Counted from the first letter of the stretch, positions 8,465 through 18,952 are shown. The stretch is 64,000 nt of DNA from Halomonas alkalisoli (GCF_021412585.1 NZ_JAKCMI010000012.1:62001-126000), one strand, 5' to 3'. Notes: generated by a model not told the origin, from the sequence alone. Made by a program: numbers and translations.

Positions 8465-10159
8465 ATGTCCACCGAAACCGCCAGCGCGCCGAATTTCATC
8501 CGCAACCAGATCCGCGACGAGATCGAGGCCGGCAAGGCCGACAGGATCGTCACTCGCTTCCCGCCGGAGCCCAACGGCTTCCTGCACGTGGGACATGCGA
8601 AGTCGATCTGTCTCAATTTCGGCCTGGCCGAGCAGTTCGGTGGGGACTGTCATCTGCGCTTCGACGATACCAATCCCGCCAAGGAGGAGCAGGCCTATAT
8701 CGATGCCATCAAGGAGGATGTGGCCTGGCTGGGCTTTCAGTGGGCGGGCGAAGTGCGCTTTGCCTCCGACTACTTCGATCAGCTCTATGCCTGGGCGCAG
8801 CATCTGATCCGGGAGGGCAAGGCCTACGTGGACGACCTCTCTCCCGAAGAGATTCGCGAGTATCGCGGCAGCCTGACCGAGCCCGGCAGGCCGAGCCCCT
8901 ACAGCACGCGCAGTGCGGAAGAGAACCTCGATCTGCTCGAGCGCATGCGCATCGGCGAGTTCGCCGAGGGCGAGAAGGTGCTGCGGGCCAGGATCGACAT
9001 GGCCGCACCGAACATCAATCTGCGCGACCCGATCCTCTATCGTATTCGCCACGCTCATCACCATCAGACCGGTGACAAGTGGAAGATCTATCCCTCCTAC
9101 GACTTCACCCACGGCCAGTCGGATGCCCTCGAAGGCGTCACGCACTCCATCTGTACCCTGGAGTTCGAGGATCACCGGCCGCTCTACGAGTGGTTCCTGG
9201 AGAACCTGCCGGTGCCGGCCAAGCCGCGCCAGATCGAGTTTGCCCGGCTCAACCTCAACTACACCCTGACCTCCAAGCGCAAGCTCAAGCTGCTGGTGGA
9301 CGAGGGTATCGTCGACGGCTGGGACGACCCGCGAATGCCGACCATCTCCGGCATGCGTCGCCGCGGCTATACGCCGGGGTCGATCCGCAAGTTCTGCGAC
9401 ATGATCGGGGTCACCCGCGCCGATGGCGGCCTGGTGGACATCGCCATGCTCTATCACGCCATTCGCTCTGACCTCGAGGACAACGCACCGCGGGCCATGT
9501 GCGTGCTCAAGCCGCTCAAGGTGGTGCTGACCAACGTCGCCGACGATCACGAAGAGGTCTTTGATGTGCCGGGCCACCCCGCCCGCGAGGACATGCCCCT
9601 GCGCCGGGTGCCGTTCACCCGCGAGCTATACATCGACCAGGACGACTTCCTGGAGGAGCCGCCGAAGAAGTTCTTCCGCCTGGCGCCGGGCCAGGAGGTA
9701 CGACTGCGCAACGCCTACGTGATTCGTTGCGACGAGGTGGTGAAGGACAGCACCGGCGAGATCGCCGAGCTGCGCTGCTCGGTGGATTTCGACACCCTGG
9801 GCAAGAATCCCGAGGGGCGCAAGGTCAAGGGCGTGATTCATTGGGTCAGCGCGGCCCATGCCGTGCCGATGGAAGTTCGCCTCTACGACAACCTGTTCCT
9901 GGTCGAACAGCCGGACAAGGACAAGGACGCCGACTTCCTCGAGCACCTCAACCCCGAGTCGCTGCAGGTCTGCCAGGCCATGGGCGAGCCGAGCCTGGCC
10001 GACGCCGCACCCGAGTCGCGCTTCCAGTTCGAGCGCGTGGGTTACTTCTGTGCCGACCGCCACGCCTGTCGCGACGGCAAGCGGGTGTTCAACCGCACCG
10101 TCGGGTTGAAGGACAGTTGGGCCAAGATCCAGAACAAAGACGCTCAGAAGAAGGGCTGA
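8465..10159 (+). CDS. glnS: Glutaminyl-tRNA synthetase
   Basis: Class I synthetase that charges tRNA-Gln. The ATG at 8465 is chosen because [13 protein letters not shown] aligns with the E. coli N-terminus and gives 564 residues (E. coli 554). An in-frame upstream ATG (8327) would add 46 residues unrelated to the family and would start before the -10 box. The HIGH motif is HVGH (41-44, in [12 protein letters not shown]), and the KMSKS equivalent is TSKRK around 269-273. The presence of GlnS means direct Gln-tRNA charging. cysS starts 1 base after the stop, so the two are probably co-transcribed. Confidence 0.96.
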   Translation: MSTETASAPNFIRNQIRDEIEAGKADRIVTRFPPEPNGFLHVGHAKSICLNFGLAEQFGGDCHLRFDDTNPAKEEQAYIDAIKEDVAWLGFQWAGEVRFASDYFDQLYAWAQHLIREGKAYVDDLSPEEIREYRGSLTEPGRPSPYSTRSAEENLDLLERMRIGEFAEGEKVLRARIDMAAPNINLRDPILYRIRHAHHHQTGDKWKIYPSYDFTHGQSDALEGVTHSICTLEFEDHRPLYEWFLENLPVPAKPRQIEFARLNLNYTLTSKRKLKLLVDEGIVDGWDDPRMPTISGMRRRGYTPGSIRKFCDMIGVTRADGGLVDIAMLYHAIRSDLEDNAPRAMCVLKPLKVVLTNVADDHEEVFDVPGHPAREDMPLRRVPFTRELYIDQDDFLEEPPKKFFRLAPGQEVRLRNAYVIRCDEVVKDSTGEIAELRCSVDFDTLGKNPEGRKVKGVIHWVSAAHAVPMEVRLYDNLFLVEQPDKDKDADFLEHLNPESLQVCQAMGEPSLADAAPESRFQFERVGYFCADRHACRDGKRVFNRTVGLKDSWAKIQNKDAQKKG

Positions 10160-10160
10160 C

Positions 10161-11561
10161 ATGCAGATCTACAATACGCTGACGCGCCGCAAGGAAACGT
10201 TCGTACCCATCGAGCCGGGCAGGGTGCGCATGTACGTCTGCGGCATGACCGTCTACGACTACTGCCACCTGGGCCATGCCCGGGTGATGGTGGCGTTCGA
10301 TGTGGTGACCCGCTACCTGCGCTGGCGCGGCCTTGACGTCACCTACGTGCGCAACATCACCGATATCGACGACAAGATCCTCAAGCGTGCCGACGAGAAC
10401 GGCGAGAGCATCGGCGCGTTGACCGAGCGCATGATCGCCGCCATGCACGAGGACGAAGCGCGCCTCTTCGTGCTGCGTCCGGATCATGAGCCGCGTGCCA
10501 CCGGGCATGTGGCCGAAATCATCGCCATGATCGAGACCCTGATCGACAAGGGCTACGCCTACGCGGCGAGCAACGGCGACGTCTACTACCGGGTGCGCAA
10601 GTTCGAGGGCTACGGCAAGCTCAACAACCGCGACCTGGACGAGATGCGCTCCGGGGCCCGGGTCGAGGTCGACGAGCACAAGGAGGACCCGCTCGACTTC
10701 GTGCTGTGGAAAGCGGCCAAGCCCGGCGAGGCGAGCTGGTCGTCGCCCTGGGGCGAGGGGAGGCCGGGCTGGCATATCGAGTGCTCGGCGATGTCGACCT
10801 GCTGCCTGGGGGAGACCTTCGACATTCATGGCGGCGGGCCGGACCTGACCTTTCCCCACCATGAGAACGAGATCGCCCAGAGCGAGGCGGCCACCGGCAA
10901 GCCCTACGTCAACACCTGGATGCATGCGGGAGCGGTGAGGGTGGATCAGGAGAAGATGTCCAAGTCCCTGGGCAACTTCTTCACCATTCGCGAGGTGCTT
11001 GAATCGCATGACCCGGAGGTGGTGCGCTACCTGCTGGTGGCCAGCCACTATCGCAGTGCCATCAACTACGCCCCGGAGTCCCTGGCGGATGCCCGCAAGT
11101 CCCTCGAGCGGTTCTACAACGCCCTCGAAGGGCTGGCGCTCGAGGGCGGTGAGCCACGGGGCGAGGTGGACGCACGGTTCGCCGAGCGCTTCATCGCCGC
11201 CATGGACGACGACTTCAATACCGCCGAAGCGCTGTCGGTGCTCTTCGACCTGGCCCGGGAACTGAACCGGGCCAAGAAGGAAGCGCCGGGACTGGCTCCC
11301 GGCCTTGCCCATGAGCTCAAGCGCCTGGGCGGCGTGCTCGGCCTGTTGCAGCAGGAGCCCGAGGCGTTCCTCAAGGGCGGTGCCGGCGAGCTGCCGCTGA
11401 GTGAGGCAGAGATCGAGGCGAAGATCGTTGCCCGTGCGGAAGCGAAGAAGGCGCGGGATTTTGCCGCCGCCGACGGCATACGGGACGAGCTGGCGGCCCT
11501 TGGCATCATCCTCAAGGATTCCCGCGAGGGGACTAGCTGGGTTCTGGAGAAGACCGACTAG
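10161..11561 (+). CDS. cysS: Cysteinyl-tRNA synthetase
   Basis: Class I synthetase that charges tRNA-Cys. The 466 residues (E. coli 461) have the zinc-ligand Cys27 in [12 protein letters not shown] as HLGH (36-39), the second zinc cluster (CSAMS; FPHHENE) and KMSKS at 265-269. The ATG lies one base after the glnS stop. The C-terminal anticodon-binding region ends normally. A GC-rich hairpin follows the stop. Confidence 0.97.
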   Translation: MQIYNTLTRRKETFVPIEPGRVRMYVCGMTVYDYCHLGHARVMVAFDVVTRYLRWRGLDVTYVRNITDIDDKILKRADENGESIGALTERMIAAMHEDEARLFVLRPDHEPRATGHVAEIIAMIETLIDKGYAYAASNGDVYYRVRKFEGYGKLNNRDLDEMRSGARVEVDEHKEDPLDFVLWKAAKPGEASWSSPWGEGRPGWHIECSAMSTCCLGETFDIHGGGPDLTFPHHENEIAQSEAATGKPYVNTWMHAGAVRVDQEKMSKSLGNFFTIREVLESHDPEVVRYLLVASHYRSAINYAPESLADARKSLERFYNALEGLALEGGEPRGEVDARFAERFIAAMDDDFNTAEALSVLFDLARELNRAKKEAPGLAPGLAHELKRLGGVLGLLQQEPEAFLKGGAGELPLSEAEIEAKIVARAEAKKARDFAAADGIRDELAALGIILKDSREGTSWVLEKTD

Positions 11562-11580
11562 CCGTGACGTCACCCGGATC

Positions 11581-11605
11581 AGCGCCCGGCCCTTGGCCGG
11601 GCGCT
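11581..11605. terminator. GC-rich stem-loop between convergent cysS and DUF1853 gene
   Basis: An 11-bp perfect stem, AGCGCCCGGCC (11581-11591) and GGCCGGGCGCT (11595-11605) around CTT, 20 bases after cysS and just beyond the 3' end of the opposing gene. No T-run on either strand, so a bidirectional barrier at best. Confidence 0.5.
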
Positions 11606-11611
11606 CTGCGT

Positions 11612-12607
11612 TCAGCCCAGGGCTTTTGCGGGCGGAAGCGGGATCTGGCGCGGCCAGTCATCAGCGACCACGAATAGCCGCCGAAAGCCATCGCCCGTGT
11701 GGCGGTCGCCTCCTGCCAGCAGGGCGATCTGGACCGGCGAGCCGTGGCCCTGGAAGTGCTGCGCCAGGCGAGCTTCAATGTCGGGCAGGGGAGTGAATGC
11801 CTCGTCTCTAGGCAGGGCCAGCCAGTGCGGCTTTGCCAGCCAGGCGGCGTGGGTCCCCCGGGGCAACCCGTCGCGGAAGTTGCGCCACTCGCCCCAGTGC
11901 AGCCACTCTCCCCTGAGATGCTCATGGGTCGCCTCCCGGGGCGGCGGTAGTGCCTGGTGCCAGGGATAGAAGAGCACGCCGGGCATCGCCAGCTGGGGCT
12001 GGATGAGTGGCTCCGGGGTGGGGCCGATATCCCTGGGGCGAGTGTGGAGCCGGATCGCCAGGCGGGTCTCGGCCCGCTCTGTCAGGCGCAGTTGATGACG
12101 ATGGAGGTGCTCGCGCTTGGTCGCCAGGCTATCGGCGCCACCGGGGCCGATCCAGCGCGCTTGGTCGCTGCTGTCGCCCGGGCCTTCCGGCAGGCCGAGA
12201 TAGAACTTGATGGCCACCTCCAGGTGGATGGGCATCGGATCGTTGCGACGACGATAGAGCAGGTCGAGCTCGCCCAGGGTGCGCTTGCCCTGGTGGATGC
12301 GCAGGTTATGCGCCAGTAGCCGGGTACCGGGCGCGGCATCGAGCAGGAACTGCCAGAGTCTTTCATGATAGAGCCCCATGCGGCCGTCAACGGTACTGCC
12401 GACGCGTCGTTCGAGCGCCTGTGGGGCGGCTTCCAGCCCGAGGAGGAAGTCTGCGAGCCGACGGTCGTCTGTCAGCCCCAGCGCCTCTCGGGAGGGGCGC
12501 CCCGGCCACTCGGCGTGGATCAGGTCCGGCGCCAGCAGGATCCAGGCCAGGTCGCGCACCAGGGGGTGATGACAGTCAGCGAGATGTGGGTCGCCGCTTG
12601 CAAGCAT
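11612..12607 (-). CDS. DUF1853 family protein of unknown function
   Basis: Recognised as the DUF1853 family from the segments PLVRDLAW near the N-terminus, ERLWQFLL, the acidic GELDLLYRRR and HLEVAIKFYLGLP. The GELD...HLEVAIKF spacing resembles a restriction-nuclease-like metal site (E..D..E.K), but activity is not shown. I chose the ATG at 12607 (331 residues), which puts PLVRDLAW about 14 residues from the start. A GTG at 12658 would extend it by 17 residues into the promoter of the divergent osmF operon. No signal peptide or membrane segment. Function unknown. Confidence 0.75.
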   Translation of the reverse strand: MLASGDPHLADCHHPLVRDLAWILLAPDLIHAEWPGRPSREALGLTDDRRLADFLLGLEAAPQALERRVGSTVDGRMGLYHERLWQFLLDAAPGTRLLAHNLRIHQGKRTLGELDLLYRRRNDPMPIHLEVAIKFYLGLPEGPGDSSDQARWIGPGGADSLATKREHLHRHQLRLTERAETRLAIRLHTRPRDIGPTPEPLIQPQLAMPGVLFYPWHQALPPPREATHEHLRGEWLHWGEWRNFRDGLPRGTHAAWLAKPHWLALPRDEAFTPLPDIEARLAQHFQGHGSPVQIALLAGGDRHTGDGFRRLFVVADDWPRQIPLPPAKALG

Positions 12608-12638
12608 GGTAAATAAGCATTCCGCGTTGAGATCGGGT

Positions 12639-12668
12639 CTGACAGCCAAACTGTACACCCCTTATACT
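12639..12668 (+). promoter_or_regulatory. Promoter of the osmF-yehYXW operon
   Basis: CTGACA (12639-12644), an 18-base spacer, and TATACT (12663-12668), 26 bases before the first likely start. In E. coli the homologous operon is RpoS- and osmolarity-dependent. The -10 would be read by either sigma factor. Confidence 0.6.
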
Positions 12669-12694
12669 CGGGGAACATTCTCAACCAATGGGTG

Positions 12695-13612
12695 ATGGCG
12701 ATGAAGCGCTCCCTGACCGGTCTGGCAGTCCTGACGACTGCCTCCCTGCTCACCCTGTCCGTGGCCCAGGCCAGCGATCCCGTGGTGGTGTCCTCCAAGA
12801 TCGATACCGAAGGGTCGGTGCTCGGCCAGCTGATCATGCAGCGGCTCGAGCAGGCCGGTATCGAGGTCGAGGATCGGCTGCAGCTGGGCGGCACCAGCAT
12901 CGTGCGCAGCGCCTTGAAGGCCGGCGAAATCGACCTCTATCCCGAGTATACCGGCAATGGCGCCTTCTTCTTCGACATGGCAGACAGCGATGTCTGGAAT
13001 GACGCCGGCGAGGCCTATGCCACGGTGCGGAAGCTGGACGCCGAGGATGGCCTGGTCTGGCTGACGCCGGCCGATGCCAACAACACCTGGGCCATGAGCG
13101 TCCGCGGCGACCTGGCGCGTGAGCAGGGCCTGGCCACGCTGGAAGATCTGGCGGATTACCTGGCGGAGGGTGGCGAGTTCAAGTTTGCCGCCAGTGCGGA
13201 GTTCGTTGAATCCGAGCAGGCCTTGCCGGCATTCCAGCAGGCCTACGGCTTCGAGCTGTCGTCGGACCAGCTGCTGGTGCTGTCGGGCGGGAATACGGCC
13301 GCCACCATGCGGGCCGCTGCCCAGCAGACCAGTGGCGTCAACGGGGCCATGACCTACGGCACCGACGGTGGCCTCGGTGCGCTGGACCTGGTGGTGCTGG
13401 AGGATACGCTTGGCGTTCAGCCGGTGTATCAGCCGGCGCCGGTGGTGCGTGAATCGGTGCTCGCGGCGTACCCCGAGATCGAGTCGCTGCTGGCGCCGGT
13501 CTTCCAGGCGCTGGATCTCGAGACCCTGCAGCGCCTCAACGGGCAAGTGGCCGTCGATGGGCTGGACCCGCGCCAGGTTGCCGAGGATTTTCTCGCCGAC
13601 CTCGCGGAATGA
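12695..13612 (+). CDS. osmF: OsmF/YehZ-type periplasmic substrate-binding protein (glycine betaine family)
   Basis: Binding protein of an ABC importer in the OpuAC/quaternary amine family, delivering substrate to the two permeases encoded downstream. A signal peptide is evident (MKRS, hydrophobic core, cut after AQA), followed by the family motif DLYPEYTGNG, which lines the ligand site. Three in-frame starts exist (GTG 12692, ATG 12695, ATG 12701); ATG 12695 is a choice. The gene order Z-Y-X-W matches E. coli yehZYXW. That E. coli system has low affinity for glycine betaine, so the true ligand may differ. Confidence 0.85.
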   Translation: MAMKRSLTGLAVLTTASLLTLSVAQASDPVVVSSKIDTEGSVLGQLIMQRLEQAGIEVEDRLQLGGTSIVRSALKAGEIDLYPEYTGNGAFFFDMADSDVWNDAGEAYATVRKLDAEDGLVWLTPADANNTWAMSVRGDLAREQGLATLEDLADYLAEGGEFKFAASAEFVESEQALPAFQQAYGFELSSDQLLVLSGGNTAATMRAAAQQTSGVNGAMTYGTDGGLGALDLVVLEDTLGVQPVYQPAPVVRESVLAAYPEIESLLAPVFQALDLETLQRLNGQVAVDGLDPRQVAEDFLADLAE

Positions 13613-13615
13613 TTC

Positions 13616-14782
13616 GTGACGACTGACAGGTCCCCACCCAACTGGGTATTGCTGTGCCTGATGTTGGCGGGGGTACTTGCCTGGCTGGCCCTCGACGCGG
13701 TGAGTGTCGCGCCGAACCGCCTCGTCGCCGGCACCCCCCATCGCGCCCATGAGGTGCATGGCTGGTGGGCGGCGCTGCTGGCCAGCCTGCCCATGCTGGC
13801 GGTAATGGGCCTGGCCTGGCGGCCTGACACCCGACGCCTGCAGGCCGCCCTGGTTGTGGTGGTCGGGCTGCTGGTCATGATGCCGCTGTGGCTGGCAACG
13901 GCCGTCGCGGCCCTGGCCGATCCCGACATGCCCCAGGCGCGACTGGGGATCGGCGCCTCGCTCTGGCTGTTGCTGTTCCTGTGGCTGCTGGTACTGATCG
14001 AGCTGCGCACCCGCCTGGGCCTGGCGCGTACATTCGGCTGGCTGTTGTTGCTGCCTGTCGTGTGCGCCTGGTGGCTGTCACTGTCGCTCTGGCTCGAGCC
14101 GCTGGCGCTCTATCGGGAGTATCAGGGGCGTAGCGATCAGTTCGCCTCGGCCCTCGTCTACCACCTGGCACTGGTCGGCGCGGCGGTGGGTGCGAGCCTG
14201 CTGCTGGGGATCGTGCTGGCGCTGGGCATGCGTCGCTACCCCGGCATGCGCAAGGCCGGCTTCGGCGTACTCAATTTCGTTCAGACCATCCCCAGTCTGG
14301 CCCTCTTTGGATTGCTGCTGGCCCCCCTGGCCTGGCTGGCGTCGCGGGTCGACTGGCTGGCGTCCATGGGGGTGAGCGGCATCGGCTGGGCGCCGGCCTG
14401 GCTGGCACTGGTGGGCTACAGCCTGCTGCCCATGGTGCGCAACACCTATGTCGCGCTGGAGGGGGTCGAGCCGGCCGTGATCGAATCGGCCCGGGGAATG
14501 GGCATGAGTCGTCGTCAGACCTTCCTGCAGGTGCGCCTCCCGCTGGCGCTGCCGGTGGTGCTGGAGGGCGTGCGGATCACCACGGTCCAGGCGATCGGCC
14601 TCACGGCCGTGGCGGCGTTGATCGGCGCCGGTGGACTGGGCACCTTCATCTTCCAGGGCCTGGGCCAGGCGGCGATGGACCTGGTGCTGCTCGGTGCGCT
14701 GCCCATCATCGCCCTGGCCATGATTGCCGATGCGCTGCTGGGCGCACTGGCCGAACGGCTTCGCCACGGAGGGACCCCATGA
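13616..14782 (+). CDS. yehY: ABC importer permease, YehY type
   Basis: Inner-membrane permease of the osmoprotectant importer. The 388 residues match YehY (385), the longer of the two permeases. An N-terminal half with four or so hydrophobic segments is followed by the conserved ABC permease core, including the EAA-type loop IESARGMGMSRRQTFLQVRLP. The start is GTG, 3 bases after the osmF stop. It ends in a 4-base ATGA overlap with the ATPase gene. Confidence 0.88.
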   Translation: MTTDRSPPNWVLLCLMLAGVLAWLALDAVSVAPNRLVAGTPHRAHEVHGWWAALLASLPMLAVMGLAWRPDTRRLQAALVVVVGLLVMMPLWLATAVAALADPDMPQARLGIGASLWLLLFLWLLVLIELRTRLGLARTFGWLLLLPVVCAWWLSLSLWLEPLALYREYQGRSDQFASALVYHLALVGAAVGASLLLGIVLALGMRRYPGMRKAGFGVLNFVQTIPSLALFGLLLAPLAWLASRVDWLASMGVSGIGWAPAWLALVGYSLLPMVRNTYVALEGVEPAVIESARGMGMSRRQTFLQVRLPLALPVVLEGVRITTVQAIGLTAVAALIGAGGLGTFIFQGLGQAAMDLVLLGALPIIALAMIADALLGALAERLRHGGTP

Positions 14783-15720
14783 TCGAGCTCTTTGACGTCA
14801 CCAAGCGTTTCGGCAGCGAGACCGCCGTGGACGGCATTTCGCTGCGGGTCGAGAAGGGCGAATTCTGCGCCCTGGTGGGCACCTCCGGCTGCGGCAAGTC
14901 GACCACGCTGCGCATGATCAACCGGCTGATCGAGCATAGCGAGGGTGAGATCCATCTCGACGGCCAGCCGGTGCGATCCTTCAATGAGGAGCTGCTGCGC
15001 CGACGCATCGGCTACGTGATCCAGAATACCGGGCTCTTCCCGCACTGGACGGTGGCACGCAATATCGGGCTGGTTCCGCGACTTCTCAAGTGGCCGCGCG
15101 GTCAGATACGCGAGCGGACCGAGGAGTTGCTGGAGCTGCTGGGGCTGCCGCGCGAGGAATTTGCCGACAAGTACCCCCATCAGCTGTCGGGGGGGCAGGC
15201 GCAGCGAGTCGGCGTGGCCCGGGCCCTTGCTGCCGACCCCGAGATCCTGCTCATGGACGAGCCCTTCGGCGCCCTGGACCCGATTACCCGTAAAACGCTG
15301 CAGCGTGAGCTGCAGGATCTCCAGGCACGGCTGAACAAGACCGTGGTCTTCGTGACCCATGACATGGATGAAGCCCTGGCCCTGGCCGATCGCCTGGTGG
15401 TGATGCACCAGGGGCGCATCATTCAGCAGGGGCGTCCCATCGACCTGCTGCATGATCCGGTCGATGCGTTCGTCGAGTCCCTGCTGGGCGGCTTGGATCG
15501 GGGGCTCAAGGAGGCGGCACTGACCCGCGTCAGCGAGCGCATGGCGCCCTTTGGTCCGCGGCTGCTGGCCAGCGAGCGTATTCCCTACCGGGCGCCGCTG
15601 AGCCAGGCGCTGTCGGTGATGCTGTGGCACCGGGTGGAGCGCCTGACGGTGGTCGACGACGAGGACATCCCCATCGGCGAGCTATCGCTGCGCCGGCTGC
15701 TGGGTGCCAAGCCATCATGA
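14779..15720 (+). CDS. yehX: ABC importer ATPase, YehX type
   Basis: ATP-binding subunit that drives the importer. Walker A GTSGCGKST, signature LSGGQAQRV, Walker B LLMDEPFGALD and a switch His in FVTHDMDEA are all intact. The 313 residues compare with 308 for YehX. The last 60 or so residues look like a single CBS-type unit (MLWHRVERLTVVDDEDIPIG). In OpuA-type ATPases CBS domains sense ionic strength; whether one unit can do so is unknown. A strong GGAGGG stands 5 bases before the ATG, which overlaps the permease stop. Confidence 0.9.
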   Translation: MIELFDVTKRFGSETAVDGISLRVEKGEFCALVGTSGCGKSTTLRMINRLIEHSEGEIHLDGQPVRSFNEELLRRRIGYVIQNTGLFPHWTVARNIGLVPRLLKWPRGQIRERTEELLELLGLPREEFADKYPHQLSGGQAQRVGVARALAADPEILLMDEPFGALDPITRKTLQRELQDLQARLNKTVVFVTHDMDEALALADRLVVMHQGRIIQQGRPIDLLHDPVDAFVESLLGGLDRGLKEAALTRVSERMAPFGPRLLASERIPYRAPLSQALSVMLWHRVERLTVVDDEDIPIGELSLRRLLGAKPS

Positions 15721-16499
15721 GCGAAAGCGAAGTCCTGACGGTATCTCGCAGCCATGCCAGTCGCGGGATGGCTTCATGGCGACACTGGGTCGTGCCGCTG
15801 ATCTGGCTGACGCTGCTGCTGGCACTCACCTTCGGCATGGCGCAGTTGGAGGCGGTCTTGCGGCTGGTCGAGCCCGATACCCGCCAGGTGCTCTATCACC
15901 GTACGAGCCTTGCCGCCCTGCTGGGCCAGCATGTGTTCGTGGTAGCCGTGGCGTCGGTGCTGGCCATTGTGCTGGGAGTGGGTGGCGCCATTGCCGTCAC
16001 GCGGCCGGCCGGCCGCGATTTCCTGCCCCTGGTCGCCCAGGTCGCCTCCATCGGACAGACGTTTCCTCCGGTGGCCGTCCTGGCGCTTGCGGTGCCGGCG
16101 CTTGGGTTCGGCACCTTGCCGATCATCGTGGCGCTGCTGTTGTACGGCCTGCTGCCCATCGTGCGTAACACCCTGGCGGGGCTCTCGGGCATCGACCCGG
16201 GCGTTCACGAGGCGGCCCGGGGCATGGGCATGACCCGAGGCCAGATCCTGTGCCAGGTCGAGCTGCCGCTGGCGGCGCCGGTGATTCTTGCCGGCATCCG
16301 CACCTCCGTCACCATCAATATCGCCACGGCTGCGATCGGTGCCACGGTCGGCGCGAGCAACCTGGGCGACCCCATCATCTCCGGTATCGTCAACGGCAAT
16401 ACCGCCTACATCGTGCAGGGGGCCCTGCTGATCGGGCTGCTGGCGATCACCGTCGACAGTACGTTCGAGCGTCTGCTGCGTCGACCGACGGCCCGTTAG
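15717..16499 (+). CDS. yehW: ABC importer permease, YehW type
   Basis: Second inner-membrane permease. The ATG at 15717 overlaps the ATPase stop in ATGA, giving 260 residues (YehW 243). About six hydrophobic segments and an EAA-type loop HEAARGMGMTRGQILCQVELP resemble the loop in the first permease, as expected for a heterodimeric pore. It is last in the four-gene operon. The 216 bases after it hold no gene, only the bkd promoter region. Confidence 0.9.
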   Translation: MSESEVLTVSRSHASRGMASWRHWVVPLIWLTLLLALTFGMAQLEAVLRLVEPDTRQVLYHRTSLAALLGQHVFVVAVASVLAIVLGVGGAIAVTRPAGRDFLPLVAQVASIGQTFPPVAVLALAVPALGFGTLPIIVALLLYGLLPIVRNTLAGLSGIDPGVHEAARGMGMTRGQILCQVELPLAAPVILAGIRTSVTINIATAAIGATVGASNLGDPIISGIVNGNTAYIVQGALLIGLLAITVDSTFERLLRRPTAR

Positions 16500-16589
16500 C
16501 GCGATATCCAACAGAGGCGAGAGCGCAGGCAGTGGATTCATCAGGTCGATTGCGGAAGGGCTAGCAAAATAGATGCTTTTGATGGCATC

Positions 16590-16604
16590 TTACGTTAACG
16601 TCAA
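16590..16604 (+). promoter_or_regulatory. LiuR-like operator in the bkd promoter
   Basis: TTACGTTAACGTCAA with a perfect 10-base core ACGTTAACGT. It resembles the TTTACGT..ACGTAAA-type palindromes described for LiuR, the MerR-family regulator of branched-chain amino acid catabolism. A possible -35 TTGATG (16579-16584) precedes it, and a -10 at about 19 bases spacing would put the palindrome in the spacer, the normal place for a MerR-type site. No liuR gene lies in the window. Confidence 0.55.
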
Positions 16605-16715
16605 CTAACCAGCGTTGGCGGTACGCTGGAGACAACCTCTGGCAGCCGACTACATTACAGTCAACACTGCCCTCACAAGGGGCGGCTTTCCTCCTGCCAC
16701 CACCCAAGGAACAGG

Positions 16716-17945
16716 ATGATGACAACAACATACGACGTCCATTCGCCAAGCTTCATGACCGGCGATGAATTCCAGATCCCCACCTTCCGGCTCCTGCAGC
16801 AGGACGGCACCCTGTTCGAAGGCGCCGAGGCACCCGAACTCGACAAGGAGAAGGCGCTCAGGATCTACCGCGCCATGCTCGTGACCCGTGTGCTCGACGA
16901 GCGCATGCTGGCAGCCCAGCGCCAGGGGCGGCTCTCCTTCTACATGCAGTGCACGGGTGAAGAGGCGGCGGTCATCGGCGCCACGGCGGCGCTGGACGAT
17001 GCCGACATGATCATGGCCCAGTACCGCGAGCAGGGCGCGCTCGCCTATCGCGGCTTCACCTACGACGAGTTCATGAACCAGCTGTTCGGCAATGAACTCG
17101 ACTACGGCAAGGGCCGGCAGATGCCGATCCACTACGGGTCGCGCAAGCTGCACTACATGACCATCTCCTCGCCGCTGGCGACGCAGATTCCCCAGGCGAC
17201 CGGCTACGCCTACGGTCAGAAGATGGCCGGAGAGGGGCACTGCACCATTACCTTCTTCGGTGAAGGCGCGGCCTCCGAGGGTGATTTCCACGCGGCCCTG
17301 AACATGGCCTCGGTGCACAAGGTGCCGGTGATCTTCTTCTGCCGCAACAACGGCTATGCGATCTCGACCCCGGCCACCGAACAGTTTGCCGCCGACGGCA
17401 TCGCGCCACGCGCCTTCGGCTATCGCATGCATGTCATCCGCGTCGACGGCAACGATATCCTGGCGGTCTATCGCGCTACCCAGGAGGCCCGCGCCATCGC
17501 CGTGGAGCAGAATGAACCGGTGCTGATCGAGGCCATGACCTACCGGCTGGCGGCCCACTCCTCCTCGGACGATCCTTCCGGCTACCGCTCGCGCAAGGAG
17601 GAGGAGGCCTGGCGCGAGAAGGACCCCATCCTGCGCATGCAGCGCTGGCTCCTCGACCGGCAATGGTGGAGCGAAGAGGAGGAGAAGGACCTTCAGGAGA
17701 GCCTGCGTCGTGAGGTGCTGGAGACCATGAAGCGCGCCGAGAAACGCCCGCCGCCCCCGCTGGAGAGCCTCGTCACCGATGTCTACGCCGACGTGACGCC
17801 GGCACTGCAGCGTCAGCTCGATGCGCTCAAGACCCATATTCGCAAGTATCCGGACGCCTATCCGAAGGGAGCGAGCTCACTCGACCCCGACGTCAGCGTC
17901 TCCAGCGATGCCGCCAAGGCCAGCGACGACCAGGAAGGAGCCTGA
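16716..17945 (+). CDS. bkdA1: Branched-chain 2-oxoacid dehydrogenase E1 alpha subunit
   Basis: Thiamine-diphosphate-binding alpha chain of the complex that decarboxylates the 2-oxoacids of Val, Leu and Ile. The 409 residues fit BkdA1 (410 in Pseudomonas). The ThDP motif runs from [10 protein letters not shown] (182) to RNN (212), and NNGYAISTP and [11 protein letters not shown] are hallmarks of the branched-chain rather than the pyruvate enzyme. Two ATGs in tandem (16716, 16719) follow AAGGA; either could start. E1 beta begins 1 base after the stop. The C-terminal 30 residues are Ser/Asp-rich. Confidence 0.92.
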   Translation: MMTTTYDVHSPSFMTGDEFQIPTFRLLQQDGTLFEGAEAPELDKEKALRIYRAMLVTRVLDERMLAAQRQGRLSFYMQCTGEEAAVIGATAALDDADMIMAQYREQGALAYRGFTYDEFMNQLFGNELDYGKGRQMPIHYGSRKLHYMTISSPLATQIPQATGYAYGQKMAGEGHCTITFFGEGAASEGDFHAALNMASVHKVPVIFFCRNNGYAISTPATEQFAADGIAPRAFGYRMHVIRVDGNDILAVYRATQEARAIAVEQNEPVLIEAMTYRLAAHSSSDDPSGYRSRKEEEAWREKDPILRMQRWLLDRQWWSEEEEKDLQESLRREVLETMKRAEKRPPPPLESLVTDVYADVTPALQRQLDALKTHIRKYPDAYPKGASSLDPDVSVSSDAAKASDDQEGA

Positions 17946-17946
17946 G

Positions 17947-18924
17947 ATGCCGAAGATGAACATGCTGCAGGCAATCAACAATGCCCTGGATATCGCCATG
18001 GCCGAGGACGACAAGGTCCTCTGCTTCGGCGAGGACGTGGGGGTCTTTGGTGGGGTGTTCCGTGCCACCAGCCACCTGCAGGAGAAGTACGGCCGCGCCC
18101 GTTGCTTCAATACCCCGCTGGTGGAGCAGGGCATCATCGGCTTCGCCAATGGCCTGGCGGCCCAGGGGTCGGTGCCGGTGGCGGAGATCCAGTTCGCCGA
18201 CTACATCTTTCCGGCCTTCGACCAGATCGTCAACGAGACGGCCAAGTTCCGCTACCGCTCCGGTGACCTGTTCAACGTGGGCGGCCTGACGATCCGCACG
18301 CCCTACGGCGGCGGCATTGCCGGGGGGCTCTACCACTCCCAGTCGCCGGAGGCCTACTTCGCCCACACGCCGGGGCTGAAGGTCGTGGTGCCGCGCAACC
18401 CCTACCAGGCGAAGGGGCTGCTGCTGGCGGCCATCCGCGACCCCGATCCGGTGATCTTCTTCGAGCCCAAGCGGCTGTATCGCGCCTCCACCGGCGAGGT
18501 GCCGGAGAACGACTACCAGCTGCCGATCGGTGAGGCGGAGGTGACCAAGGAGGGCACCGATGTCACGGTGTTGGGCTGGGGGGCCCAGATGGAGCTGATC
18601 GAGAAGGCGGTCGAGATGGCCGAGAAGGCGGGTATCTCCTGCGAGATCATCGACCTGCGCTCCATCCTGCCCTGGGACGAGGACTCGGTTGTCGAGTCGG
18701 TGCTCAAGACCGGCCGACTGGTGATCAGCCATGAGGCGACGCGTACCGGCGGCTTTGCCAGCGAGATTGCCGCCACCATACAGGAGCGCTGCTTCCTGTA
18801 CCTGGAATCGCCCATCGAACGGGTGACCGGCATGGATACCCCTTTCCCGCTGACGCTGGAGAAGGAGTACATGCCGGACCACCTCAAGATCTACGAAGCC
18901 ATCCGGGCCAGCGTGGATTTCTGA
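17947..18924 (+). CDS. bkdA2: Branched-chain 2-oxoacid dehydrogenase E1 beta subunit
   Basis: Beta chain of the alpha2beta2 E1. The ATG at 17947 is chosen for its GGAAGGAG ribosome site and the family N-terminus [11 protein letters not shown], giving 325 residues. Motifs include [28 protein letters not shown] and [18 protein letters not shown], as in branched-chain E1 beta. The C-terminal transketolase-like domain ([12 protein letters not shown]) is complete. It is separated from E2 by 28 bases. Confidence 0.93.
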   Translation: MPKMNMLQAINNALDIAMAEDDKVLCFGEDVGVFGGVFRATSHLQEKYGRARCFNTPLVEQGIIGFANGLAAQGSVPVAEIQFADYIFPAFDQIVNETAKFRYRSGDLFNVGGLTIRTPYGGGIAGGLYHSQSPEAYFAHTPGLKVVVPRNPYQAKGLLLAAIRDPDPVIFFEPKRLYRASTGEVPENDYQLPIGEAEVTKEGTDVTVLGWGAQMELIEKAVEMAEKAGISCEIIDLRSILPWDEDSVVESVLKTGRLVISHEATRTGGFASEIAATIQERCFLYLESPIERVTGMDTPFPLTLEKEYMPDHLKIYEAIRASVDF

Positions 18925-18952
18925 CGATCGATATCAGGACAGGAGATGCAAG

